From Microcoleus sp. FACHB-831 (lineage in GTDB: Bacteria; Cyanobacteriota; Cyanobacteriia; Cyanobacteriales; FACHB-T130), in NCBI RefSeq assembly GCF_014695585.1, contig NZ_JACJON010000028.1, forward strand, positions 62,001 through 126,000: 64,000 nt of DNA, in the 5' to 3' direction. Positions 1 to 8,606 of the stretch are shown piece by piece. The notes under the pieces were generated by a model, which worked only from the letters and a program-made list of their open reading frames with translations, was not told the DNA's origin and searched no databases. The translations under genes and the position numbers were made by a program. How positions within the stretch are numbered: position 1 is the first letter of the stretch; each line of letters opens with the position of its first letter.

Positions 1-769
1 CTTGTTCGTATAAGTAATAAACAAGGGTAGTAGAACTGTGGGGTTGCGGCCCTCCTTGGGTCATTATGTAAATTTCTTCAAAGACTTTGGTCGCAGAAAT
101 TGCAGAAATTACCGTCACTAGCACTAGATAAGGTAGCATCAACGGTACTGTTATATCCCAGTGCTTGCTTACACCATCAGAGCCATCTATTGCGGCGGCT
201 TCATAAATGTCAGCAGGGATAGATTGCAACCCAGCTAAGTAAATAACCATGTAATATCCCAGTCCTTTCCACACCGTCACCGCCATGACGCTAAATAGCG
301 CCCAGTTTGGATGTGTAAGCCAGAGGATGCCAGTCTTGAAACCTAGTTGATTTAGTAGTTGATTTAGCAGACCGTTTTCTGCGTATATCCATTTCCAAGC
401 AATACCAGCAACTACAATTGATATCACTACAGGTGTATAAAAAGCCGCCCGCAACCAGCGAATACCGCGTAGTTTTTTGTTCGCCAAAATAGCTAGTGCT
501 AGAGGCGCGATAACTAAAATCGGCACTACGACAATAAGATACAGCAGGGTGTTCCAGAGCGCCTGTCGGAATACTCGATCTCCCCACAAACGTTGGAAGT
601 TAGCAAAACCGATCCATTGCGGCGAACCGAGCAAATCGTAATTTGTAAAGGATAAATAGAAGGCTTGTAGAGCTGGCCAAAAGACAGTTAGCCCCAATAG
701 GAATAGAGCTGGGAGCAAAAATAAGTACGGGGTTAGTCTCTGGGTAAGAGCATTTATATTTTTGGGCAT
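1..769 (-). CDS. Sugar ABC transporter permease (MalF/UgpA-like), truncated by window edge
   Basis: Read on the minus strand from an ATG at 769, this frame stays open to the left edge, giving about 256 residues. It is an integral membrane permease of a carbohydrate ABC importer. The N-terminus (MPKNINALTQRLTPYLFLLP) is followed by a hydrophobic first segment and further membrane segments near residues 70-95 and 105-130. The cytoplasmic EAA loop is clear (EAAAIDG, then W, then a VPLMLP end), the site that docks the ATPase. The family is usually about 290-310 residues, so roughly 40-50 C-terminal residues lie outside the window. The partner permease, binding protein and ATPase are not visible. 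It is divergent from the c-di-GMP gene that follows. Family assignment is firm; the substrate is unknown. Confidence 0.88.
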   Translation of the reverse strand, partial: MPKNINALTQRLTPYLFLLPALFLLGLTVFWPALQAFYLSFTNYDLLGSPQWIGFANFQRLWGDRVFRQALWNTLLYLIVVVPILVIAPLALAILANKKLRGIRWLRAAFYTPVVISIVVAGIAWKWIYAENGLLNQLLNQLGFKTGILWLTHPNWALFSVMAVTVWKGLGYYMVIYLAGLQSIPADIYEAAAIDGSDGVSKHWDITVPLMLPYLVLVTVISAISATKVFEEIYIMTQGGPQPHSSTTLVYYLYEQ

Positions 770-1174
770 CTAACTGGACATGGTGAAAAGAATACAATAG
801 CGATCGCCAATAATGTACGTTTGTAGCTTAAACTGAAGCCGCCTTTTGTCAGCGATTTTTGGCTATCGCTCATTAATATCAGAGTGTAGTCGCTTACACT
901 GTTTACTACTCCTTACCGTAGTTTAATTTTCCAAAGGGTACATCGGTGTTTTGCGGCATCAGACGCAGCTCATTTACAAATCTGCATCATTTTTGTTGAC
1001 TTTTTCGCGATCGCTCGCAAAAATCTGTCGAGAGTGATGCGGTTAAAACCAATCGCTCTCACAGTAAATATATTTCAATCCCTAATAGGGATTAACACAA
1101 AACGAGCCGCTTACGAACAACTTTTGCTCCAGCATCGGTAGTAGGTAAATTATACCCCTAGAGCAATTCAATCG
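770..1174. other. Divergent intergenic region with a solitary CRISPR-repeat-like stem
   Basis: This 405-base gap separates the permease from the GGDEF/EAL gene and must carry both promoters. It holds a HIP1-like GCGATCGC at 1007-1014 and, at 1073-1093, a sequence matching 20 of 21 bases of the left part of the CRISPR repeat found at 11.8-12.9 kb. No small gene or clear promoter is seen. Confidence 0.5.
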
Positions 1175-4100
1175 TTGTATTTTATCCTCACGAGAATCCC
1201 TATAACGGTGTTTACAACGAGCTTTGACATCACCAACGTGCCTTGTCTGACTTCGGAGATATCGCGCGAGAGCCAACGTACCCTCGCGACGCTGATGCAA
1301 AACATTCCTGGCATGGCCTACCGCTGTCGCAACGACCGCGCTCGGACGCTAGAGTTCGTTAGCGAGGGCTGCTATAACTTGACCGCATACCACCCACACG
1401 AACTAATTGGTAAGGATAAGGTGTCCTACACAGAAATCATACATCCGCAAGATAGAGAGTTGGTGTGGAAAGAACTGCAAGCAGCTTGCTTCGCAGGGCA
1501 GAACTTCCAATTGGCATACCGCATTACCACAGCCGATCTCGAAGAAAAATGGGTTTGGGAGCAGGGTCGTGGTGTATTCTCAGATGAGGGAGAATTGCTG
1601 GCTCTAGAAGGCTTGATCGTAGACATTACCAGTCGCAAACGGGCTGAAGAAGAAATTAAACTCTTACAAACGCTTACCCAGGCGATCGCTGACGCTGAAG
1701 ATTTTAACGAATCGCTGGGAGTAGCTATACGCAAAGTGTGCGAGACGACAGGCTGGGATTTTGGCGAAGCTTGGATTCCCCACCCAAGCGGTACCGTTTT
1801 AGAATCCACCCCGGCTTGGTACAGCAGCACACAGGCTCTAGAAACATTCCGACGGCAATCAGTTTCGCTTACTTTTGCACCCAACGTTGGACTGCCAGGG
1901 AAAGTGTGGTCATCCCAACAGCCACAATGGATTCCAGATGTTTCCGTTGCAACTAAAGCTTCTTTTTTTCGCTGTGAGATAGCTAAAGATTGCGGACTCA
2001 GAGCTGGGTTTGGCGTGCCGATTGTTACCAAAAATCGCGTACTGGCAGTGTTGACATTCTTCATGTTTGAGTCGCGCCAGAGAGATAAACGACTCGTCGA
2101 GTTGGTTTCTGCGGTAGCCGCGCAGTTAGGAACCGTGTTGCAGCACAAACAAGCCCAAGCTGCACTCCAAGAGAGCCAGCGCCGCCTTTCTTCTTTGATT
2201 GACTCGCTGCCGGGGATTGTCTTCTCCTGTGCCAACGATCCCCAATGGTCGATGACTTACGTTAGCGAAGGTTGCTGGCAGCTGACTGGTTATCATAGCG
2301 AAGAACTCATCGGAAATCGGGCGGGTTCCTATGATGCGATTACGCATCCTGAAGATTTACCAAAGGTTCTAGAAGTTATTGAGACAAGCGTAGCCCGGAA
2401 ACAGCCTTACGTGGTCGAGTATCGGATTCGCACCAAATTTGGCAGCGAGAAATGGGTGTGGGAAAAAGGCAATGGTGTCTTTGATAGTGGCGGGCAGCTA
2501 CGCTGTCTGGAAGGCTTCATTACCGATATCACCGACCTTAAGCGAGCAGAGGAAGAGCGAAGCGAGTTAATCGTATCGCTGCGAGAAGCGGAAGCAAAAT
2601 ATCGCAGCATTTTTGAGAACGCAATCGAGGGAATTTTCCAGACAACTCCCGACGGACACTATATCAGCGCCAATCCCTCGCTGGCTCGTATCTATGGCTA
2701 CGCTTGCCCAGCAGAACTAATGGCGCGTCTGACGGATATTGAGCATCAGCTATATGTGGAGCCGAACCGCCGTGCAGAGTTTATTAGTTTGTTGCAAGAA
2801 CACCATGCAGTGTCGGAGTTTGAGTCGCAAGTGTATCGCCAAGACGGCAGCATAATTTGGATTTCGGAAAACGCCCGTGCTGTCAGGGATGCTACTGGGG
2901 CGCTGCTTTACTACGAAGGTAGGGTGGAAGATATAACCGAACGGAAGCGGGCTAAGGAGCAACTGCTGCACCATGCGTTTTACGATACGCTGACGGGCTT
3001 GCCAAATCGGGCTTTATTCATGGAGCGATTGCAACGGGCGATTGAACGTGCCAAAAGTAGCGATCGCTATTTATTAGCCGTACTTTTTATAGATCTAGAT
3101 CGGTTTAAGGTAGTTAACGATAGCCTGGGGCATTTGGTAGGAGATCAATTGCTAGTGGCGATCGCTCGTCGTTTAGAAGCTTGCGTGCGTTCTCAGGATA
3201 CCGTCGCCCGCTTGGGGGGAGATGAGTTCACTATCCTCCTAGAAAATATTGAAAATATCCACAACGCTACAGCAGTTGCCGAGCGAATTCATGCAGCACT
3301 TGCAGGCTGCATCTATCTGGATGGACACGAAGTTTTTACTGCTGCCAGTATTGGCATCGTCCTTAATGGCAGTAAGGACAATACATCCCCCTCCACGCCA
3401 ACAGCAGGGGGACTGCCCCACGAGCAAAATTCACAACTTTTCTACGATCGCCCGGAAGACCTTTTGCGGGATGCTGACACAGCGCTGTATCGTGCCAAGA
3501 CATTGGGCAGAGGTCGCCATGAAGTTTTCGACATGACCATGCACCAGAGCGCCGTTGCGCTGTTGCAATTAGAAATAGACTTGCGCCACGCCCTTGAGCG
3601 TGGAGAATTCCAGATCCACTATCAGCCCGTTGTCTCCCTCTCAAAAGGCAGTATTACAGGTTTCGAGGCACTCCTGCGCTGGCAGCACCCTATAAAGGGG
3701 TTAATACCTCCCTCGGAATTTATATCAGTAGCTGAAGAAACGGCGCTAATTATTCCTATGGGCTGGTGGATGCTGCGCGAGGCTTGCTGTCAGTTACGCA
3801 GTTGGCAGTTAGCATTTCCCGGACGATGTTTGACTATAACTGTGAATCTTTCTTGCAGACAGTTTTCGCAACCAAACTTGCTAGAGCAAATTGACCAAAT
3901 TTTGCACGAAACTGAGTTAGATGGATGCAGTTTGAAACTAGAAATTAGCGAGACTTGCTTGCTAAAAAATGCCGAAAGAGCAGCGGCTTGTTTGTTGGAA
4001 TTAAAAAAACGTCAAATTGAAGTATGTATTGATGACTTCGGAAGGGGCAATTGTTCTCTTAGCTTCATGCACCAATTGCCTATCAAGGGGTTACAGATTG

Positions 4101-4360
4101 ACCGCTCTTTTGTTAGCCAGATGGGTGTTGATGAGGGCGAAGGACAGCTAGAGGGAGATCTAGCGCTGCAAATTGTGCGAACGATGGTGACGCTGGCTCA
4201 CAATTTGGGTATCGAAGCGATCGCAGAAGGCGTGGAAAATGCCCAACAGCTAAAACAACTGCGATCGCTTGATTGCGAATACGCTCAAGGCTACTTTTTT
4301 TCACATCCTCTAGACGCTATAGCAGCCGAAGCGTTAATGGCTAAAGAAATGCAGTGGTAA
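1175..4360 (+). CDS. PAS-GAF-PAS-PAS-GGDEF-EAL cyclic-di-GMP signalling protein
   Basis: Predicted cytoplasmic sensor that can make and/or break cyclic di-GMP. From the N-terminus: a PAS/PAC module (about 30-155), a GAF domain (about 165-330), a second PAS/PAC (about 345-465), a third PAS (about 485-605), a diguanylate cyclase domain with an intact GGDEF at 681-685, and a phosphodiesterase domain with the EAL triad at 831-833 (context FEALLRWQHP). Other EAL signatures are present: LKLEISE, the DDFG loop and EAIAEGVEN. Both catalytic domains look competent, so the protein may be bifunctional. No membrane segment is seen. The 1175 start is a TTG; GTG codons at 1208 and 1238 or the ATG at 1294 are possible instead, so the first 40 residues are uncertain. 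It stands alone and is convergent with nadE. Confidence 0.93.
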   Translation: MYFILTRIPITVFTTSFDITNVPCLTSEISRESQRTLATLMQNIPGMAYRCRNDRARTLEFVSEGCYNLTAYHPHELIGKDKVSYTEIIHPQDRELVWKELQAACFAGQNFQLAYRITTADLEEKWVWEQGRGVFSDEGELLALEGLIVDITSRKRAEEEIKLLQTLTQAIADAEDFNESLGVAIRKVCETTGWDFGEAWIPHPSGTVLESTPAWYSSTQALETFRRQSVSLTFAPNVGLPGKVWSSQQPQWIPDVSVATKASFFRCEIAKDCGLRAGFGVPIVTKNRVLAVLTFFMFESRQRDKRLVELVSAVAAQLGTVLQHKQAQAALQESQRRLSSLIDSLPGIVFSCANDPQWSMTYVSEGCWQLTGYHSEELIGNRAGSYDAITHPEDLPKVLEVIETSVARKQPYVVEYRIRTKFGSEKWVWEKGNGVFDSGGQLRCLEGFITDITDLKRAEEERSELIVSLREAEAKYRSIFENAIEGIFQTTPDGHYISANPSLARIYGYACPAELMARLTDIEHQLYVEPNRRAEFISLLQEHHAVSEFESQVYRQDGSIIWISENARAVRDATGALLYYEGRVEDITERKRAKEQLLHHAFYDTLTGLPNRALFMERLQRAIERAKSSDRYLLAVLFIDLDRFKVVNDSLGHLVGDQLLVAIARRLEACVRSQDTVARLGGDEFTILLENIENIHNATAVAERIHAALAGCIYLDGHEVFTAASIGIVLNGSKDNTSPSTPTAGGLPHEQNSQLFYDRPEDLLRDADTALYRAKTLGRGRHEVFDMTMHQSAVALLQLEIDLRHALERGEFQIHYQPVVSLSKGSITGFEALLRWQHPIKGLIPPSEFISVAEETALIIPMGWWMLREACCQLRSWQLAFPGRCLTITVNLSCRQFSQPNLLEQIDQILHETELDGCSLKLEISETCLLKNAERAAACLLELKKRQIEVCIDDFGRGNCSLSFMHQLPIKGLQIDRSFVSQMGVDEGEGQLEGDLALQIVRTMVTLAHNLGIEAIAEGVENAQQLKQLRSLDCEYAQGYFFSHPLDAIAAEALMAKEMQW

Positions 4361-4421
4361 AAAGAAAGTCCGGACTTTGAACTCTAGAAAGTAGGATATT
4401 AAACTCAAAACTTACTCGCCA

Positions 4422-6122
4422 TTACTTATTCGCCACTACCCATCGACTTGCAATAGGCATCCGCCAACCAGTACCAAAGGCGCGGTCAGTAATCTTCAAC
4501 CCCGGCGGTGCTTGTCGCCGTTTAAATTCAGCACGCGCTACTAGCTGTACTATGCGGTTAACAATAATTGCATCGTGACCGCCTGCAATAATTTGATCTG
4601 GCGATTGATGGTCGTGAATTAAACGCTGCAAAATGTCGTCCAAAATTTCATAAGGCGGTAGGGAATCTTGATCTACTTGTCCCGGTTTTAGTTCAGCACT
4701 GGGGGCTTTGGTAATGATATTACTGGGGATGATTTCGCCATTGCGATTCAGCCATTCGCACAGGGAATAAACGCGGGTTTTGGGAACATCGGCAATTACT
4801 GCTAACCCACCATTCATATCACCATAAAGAGTGCAGTAACCAACTGACATTTCTGACTTATTACCAGTCGAGAGGAGGAGATAGCCAAATTTGTTGGCGA
4901 TCGCCATCAATAAATTACCCCGAATCCGCGATTGAATATTCTCCTCGGCAAGTCCAAAAGTCGTCCCCGCAAACATATCGGCTAGCGTTTCATCGTAACC
5001 TTTCATCAAATTTCCGATGGCCAATGTTTGGGTAGAAATTCCGATACTTTTTGCTAATTTCCGGGCGTCTGTAACTGAGTGTTCGGAACTGTAGGGAGAA
5101 GGCATAAGAACGCCCAGAACATTTTCTGGATTAAGCGCTGCGGCTGCGATCGCTGCTACTAAAGCGGAATCTACTCCACCACTCAGCCCAAGTACAACTT
5201 TAGAAAATCCGCACTTATATGCATAGTCTCTAACTCCTAATACCAGCGCACGCCAAATTTCTTCATTTTCACTGGCAATTAGAGGAGAAAATTCCCCTAA
5301 ATTCCCTTCTGGTGAGGGCGGGGAATTTAATAAATCTCGCTTTGTTTCATCAAATTCCAGCATCACCAAATCTGTTTCAAAAGCACGGGCGCGACACACA
5401 ACTTCGCCAGTACGATTTAAGGCAAAACTACCACCATCAAATATTAAATCGTCATTTCCTCCCACCTGGTTTGCGTAGATAATGGGTTGATTGAAGCGAG
5501 ATGCACTATGTCGCAACATTTCCTCTCGCAACTTTTGCTTGCCAACTCTGTAAGGCGAAGCTGATAGATTGACAATAAAATCTACGCCCAAATTACTTAA
5601 GTCAGTAATGGGATTAACTTCATAGCTGCGTTTGCCCCAAAATTCCTCATCATTCCACAAGTCTTCGCAGATAGTAACGCCAATGTGAAGATTATCGAGA
5701 TTGAAAGAATTAGGCTGAAGTCCAGGCTCAAAATATCTGTCTTCATCAAACACATCATAAGTAGGCAAAAGGCGCTTGTTAAATATTTGTTGAACTTCAT
5801 GCTGTTCCAACAAAGCCATACTATTGAATAGCGGCTTTTCGCCTGTAGAGTGCGCTTTTGGGTTTGGCGACACTATTCCCACCAAAACTGCAATAGTTCG
5901 CGGCAAATCGCGTGCTAATTTTTGTAGAGTAGTCGCCATCGACTCCACAAAACTGGGATATAGCAACAAATCTCGCGGTGGATAGCCGCATAAAGAAAGT
6001 TCCGGCGTTAGCAACAAACGCACGCCCGAATCAGCAGCTTGTTTGGCGGCTTCTAGAATTTGTTCGGCGTTTCCTGTGAGGTTTCCAATTGTGGGATTGA
6101 GTTGAGCGATCGCAATTTTCAT
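4422..6122 (-). CDS. nadE: Glutamine-dependent NAD+ synthetase
   Basis: Last step of NAD synthesis: ATP-dependent amidation of nicotinate adenine dinucleotide, using ammonia released from glutamine. The 566 residues carry an N-terminal nitrilase-type glutaminase (start MKIAIAQLNPTIGNLTGN; Glu in LTPELSLCGYPPRDLL; Lys in FNKRLLP; catalytic Cys in VTICEDLWND) and a C-terminal synthetase domain with the PP-loop SGGVDSA. The length suits the two-domain form. It is the most downstream member of a minus-strand group with an unknown membrane gene, an NrtR-like regulator, nadD and pncB. The ATG at 6122 gives the natural N-terminus of the family. It is convergent with the c-di-GMP gene. Confidence 0.97.
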   Translation of the reverse strand: MKIAIAQLNPTIGNLTGNAEQILEAAKQAADSGVRLLLTPELSLCGYPPRDLLLYPSFVESMATTLQKLARDLPRTIAVLVGIVSPNPKAHSTGEKPLFNSMALLEQHEVQQIFNKRLLPTYDVFDEDRYFEPGLQPNSFNLDNLHIGVTICEDLWNDEEFWGKRSYEVNPITDLSNLGVDFIVNLSASPYRVGKQKLREEMLRHSASRFNQPIIYANQVGGNDDLIFDGGSFALNRTGEVVCRARAFETDLVMLEFDETKRDLLNSPPSPEGNLGEFSPLIASENEEIWRALVLGVRDYAYKCGFSKVVLGLSGGVDSALVAAIAAAALNPENVLGVLMPSPYSSEHSVTDARKLAKSIGISTQTLAIGNLMKGYDETLADMFAGTTFGLAEENIQSRIRGNLLMAIANKFGYLLLSTGNKSEMSVGYCTLYGDMNGGLAVIADVPKTRVYSLCEWLNRNGEIIPSNIITKAPSAELKPGQVDQDSLPPYEILDDILQRLIHDHQSPDQIIAGGHDAIIVNRIVQLVARAEFKRRQAPPGLKITDRAFGTGWRMPIASRWVVANK

Positions 6123-6167
6123 ATAGTTAGGGTTTGTTACTTATTAACTAGCGATGTAGAAACTAAA

Positions 6168-6962
6168 TTAATGGCGTTTTCTGATAGCACGTTGATACTC
6201 GCCCATCCACTCCGATAAAGGATTCATTTCAAAAAGTGTAGCTTCTATCAAAGCAATAAATATATTTTTTCGCTCAAATATTTCTCTGCGCTTAATCGCA
6301 TTTCTCTCCTGTTGAGTAAAGTAGAATTCCCAAGAAAGATCTGTTAATATAGTAACTTTCAAATTCTCCTGAATCTGCTGGCGACGTTCCCTGTGAGCTT
6401 GCAATAATTTATCTGGCGTTGCAGATGGATGGTAACTCCACAAACTTTTAGGATTGCGCCAAGTATGGGAAAGGCCGTTTGGCTTAAGATTTGTAGTTGA
6501 TAAACTCCAGCCTTGTTCCATAGCACTATGAATAGTACATACCATCGGCATTTGTTTTATATTTGCACGGGAATAGACCTGAAATATATCGGCAAAACAA
6601 TAATGTTGTGAATGAGAAAACAGTCGCGACAATCCGTTTACGGTATCGAGTTGGTAATCTATTATATGAACAAAATTTAGGGATTTTACCCCCTCGGTGT
6701 ATTGAATAAGCAAGCCTAGATCGAGCTGCGGGTACTCTTCAGGATGTGTGGGAGAACAGCGGAATTCAGTCGGTAAATTTTTGAGCAATTTGGATTTCAA
6801 CTCAATCCACCAACTGACATGGAGAAAAGCCTCTAGTAAAAATACAGCGATCGCACCTACCCAACCAAACCACCAAGCGAATAGTATCAGGATCGTAGAA
6901 GCCACTACCAAATACACAATAACTGTTTTCCAAACGTGTAGAAGTGACTGTAGAGCGCTCAT
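6168..6962 (-). CDS. Conserved-type membrane-anchored protein of unknown function
   Basis: A 264-residue protein that I do not recognise. It opens with two closely spaced hydrophobic segments (about residues 13-30 and 33-50, rich in Val, Ile and Trp), followed by a soluble region of about 210 residues ending in a basic tail (AIRKRH). No catalytic motif stands out. There are three scattered Cys and several His. It lies 45 bases upstream of nadE on the same strand, between nadE and the Nudix-type regulator, so it may be co-transcribed with NAD genes. The 203-base gap on its upstream side holds a block of hairpins and could equally separate it from them. Codon use and length support a real gene. 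Confidence 0.72.
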   Translation of the reverse strand: MSALQSLLHVWKTVIVYLVVASTILILFAWWFGWVGAIAVFLLEAFLHVSWWIELKSKLLKNLPTEFRCSPTHPEEYPQLDLGLLIQYTEGVKSLNFVHIIDYQLDTVNGLSRLFSHSQHYCFADIFQVYSRANIKQMPMVCTIHSAMEQGWSLSTTNLKPNGLSHTWRNPKSLWSYHPSATPDKLLQAHRERRQQIQENLKVTILTDLSWEFYFTQQERNAIKRREIFERKNIFIALIEATLFEMNPLSEWMGEYQRAIRKRH

Positions 6963-7019
6963 AAAATTCCGTATAATTTTAGCGTTTTAACGCACAATCA
7001 GCACATATCTCCTTCTCGT

Positions 7020-7140
7020 AAAAAGGGCGAATGTAATTCGCTTCTATACATACTAAACCCGCCTGCGCGGGTTCTAAAAGTCCGCGTAGGCGGACTTTGT
7101 TTGTTTAGCCGCGATTTGTAATCGCCAGGTACATTCGTAT
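7020..7140. repeat. Block of consecutive short palindromes, probable interspersed repeat
   Basis: Three hairpins follow each other: AACCCGC (7056-7062) with GCGGGTT (7067-7073); AGTCCGC (7079-7085) with GCGGACT (7090-7096); and a third stem at about 7112-7126 (GCGATT/AATCGC). Both of the first two have 4-base loops. The arrangement resembles the dispersed palindromic repeats common in filamentous cyanobacteria. Only one copy is seen in this window. Confidence 0.6.
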
Positions 7141-7165
7141 GCATCGGTATGCTTTTTACCACCAA

Positions 7166-7909
7166 CTAAATAAACACCAACGGCCTATCCTTCAAAGGTG
7201 CAAAAGCTGCGGCATCAAACCGATATAAACTAGCTGGACGCCCCGCACCGCGCGAGACTTTTACCCCTGTATCGTATAAAAAACCAAACTTCAGCAAGCG
7301 GGCGCGAAAATTAGAATAATCGGAAAAATTTTCTCCTAAAACAGTAGTATATAGTTGATAAAGATCGCTCAAAGTAAACACCTCCGGCAACACATCAAAA
7401 GCTACTGGACTGTACTCTAACTTATTACGCAGTCGCCGCGTACCTAACTGTAAAATATGATTGTGGTCAAATGCTAACTCTGGCACTTGAGCCAAGGGAT
7501 ACCAAGCAATTCCACTAACACCATCGGCAATTAACTCTGCTTCCTCAAAGCGCACTAAAGCAAAGTAACTAACTGATAGATAACGCACTCCAAATTTATC
7601 CGGTGATTCTCTAGGATCGCGTCCTGGCCCCCCAAAGCTATACAACTGCTCTAAATACAAGTTTTTTACTCTAATCTTTTCTGACAAAATCCTATAGGCT
7701 GCATCTTCTAAAGATTCCCCTTGACGTACCAAAGTACCGGGCAAACACCACTGCCCTAAAAATGGTTCCTCATGCCGCATTACTAATAAAACTAACAGCC
7801 GATTTTGTGCGGTATCAACTGAAAAAATTGCATTATCTACACCGACTTTAAAATCTGCTAAGGTCGGATTTTTTATAGGCTCGATCTGCTTTTGGCGGCG
7901 TCCTGGCAT
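7166..7909 (-). CDS. nrtR: NrtR-like transcriptional regulator (degenerate Nudix domain plus winged helix)
   Basis: A 247-residue protein with a Nudix-fold N-terminal domain (about 20-150) and a C-terminal winged-helix region (about 160-245, including LSDLYQLYTTVLGENFSDYSNF and GRPASLYRF). This is the architecture of NrtR, a repressor that senses NAD-derived nucleotides, described in several bacterial groups including Synechocystis. The Nudix box is damaged: in the stretch LVRQGESLEDAAYRILSEKI the expected RE is RI, the EE pair is EK and the following Gly is Arg. Hydrolase activity is therefore unlikely, as expected for the regulatory branch. Its start overlaps the end of nadD by 37 bases, which indicates translational coupling. 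It would plausibly control the surrounding NAD genes; a candidate operator is annotated upstream of pncB. An ADP-ribose hydrolase is the alternative. Confidence 0.87.
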   Translation of the reverse strand: MPGRRQKQIEPIKNPTLADFKVGVDNAIFSVDTAQNRLLVLLVMRHEEPFLGQWCLPGTLVRQGESLEDAAYRILSEKIRVKNLYLEQLYSFGGPGRDPRESPDKFGVRYLSVSYFALVRFEEAELIADGVSGIAWYPLAQVPELAFDHNHILQLGTRRLRNKLEYSPVAFDVLPEVFTLSDLYQLYTTVLGENFSDYSNFRARLLKFGFLYDTGVKVSRGAGRPASLYRFDAAAFAPLKDRPLVFI

Positions 7910-8532
7910 TCGTATAAATGTTCTTGATGGATATATGCCTCGATGGGAGGCGTCAAGCTGGTTGTATCTCCTTTTTCACGATACGCTGTGGAAGATACTG
8001 CTGGTGCGTTAAAATCGGCGATCGCTACCTCTGTCCCCAGTCCCCTCAAATCGTCCAAATCCTTATCTGACAACGCATAACCCGGTCGAGGTACGACGAG
8101 TAATTTCACTTGTCGCAACAAATCTTCAACTCTGTACCAACTCATTATCGCCAACCCCTTGCGATCTGCTTTCAGCAGCGCTTCGCTATCGCCAGAGTTA
8201 CCCCCAGAAGAACCGCACACCAAATCAGAACCGATTGCTAAAGTAAAATCACCATCAGCCCAAATTTCTTTAGCTCTCTCTAAGGTGACAAGTGTTCGGG
8301 GATGGCTGAGTTCTGGATATAAACTAATATTATGCTGGGGGGCAGCAATCTCTTCAATCAGCAACCCTAGCATTTTTGTGCGGTGTTCCAAGGGCGAAGC
8401 GTGAGACTTAAAAGGATTATCTGAAGCCCAAACCGCCACTAAATCAAAATGTTGGGAAAGCCAAACTAAAATCGCCCTGTGCCCAGCAGTCGGAGGATCG
8501 GCACTCGTACCAAACAAAGCTATTTTGTTCAT
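7873..8532 (-). CDS. nadD: Nicotinate-nucleotide adenylyltransferase
   Basis: Transfers AMP from ATP to nicotinate mononucleotide, giving the substrate of NadE. The 219-residue protein starts with the nucleotidyltransferase signature (MNKIALFGTSADPPTAGH; phosphate-binding Gly-His of the T/HxGH motif) and ends with the ISSTxIR-like element AVSSTAYREKG. It sits between pncB (74 bases upstream) and the NrtR-like gene (37-base overlap), so that nicotinate salvage and the adenylyl step form one transcription unit. The domain is divergent from the enterobacterial enzyme but the context is decisive. An NMN-specific adenylyltransferase is less likely because the neighbours act on the deamido pathway. 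Confidence 0.92.
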   Translation of the reverse strand: MNKIALFGTSADPPTAGHRAILVWLSQHFDLVAVWASDNPFKSHASPLEHRTKMLGLLIEEIAAPQHNISLYPELSHPRTLVTLERAKEIWADGDFTLAIGSDLVCGSSGGNSGDSEALLKADRKGLAIMSWYRVEDLLRQVKLLVVPRPGYALSDKDLDDLRGLGTEVAIADFNAPAVSSTAYREKGDTTSLTPPIEAYIHQEHLYECQDAAKSRSSL

Positions 8533-8606
8533 GGTTCATTGTTGATTGTTCGTTGGAATAATTATGGATGATGAATATGCAATGTTAATTAATTCATCAT
8601 TCCCCA

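Noticed and set aside
1426-2235. Long minus-strand open frame inside the c-di-GMP gene
   Set aside because: It lies antisense to clearly conserved PAS and GAF domains and its product is unlike any family; a shadow frame.
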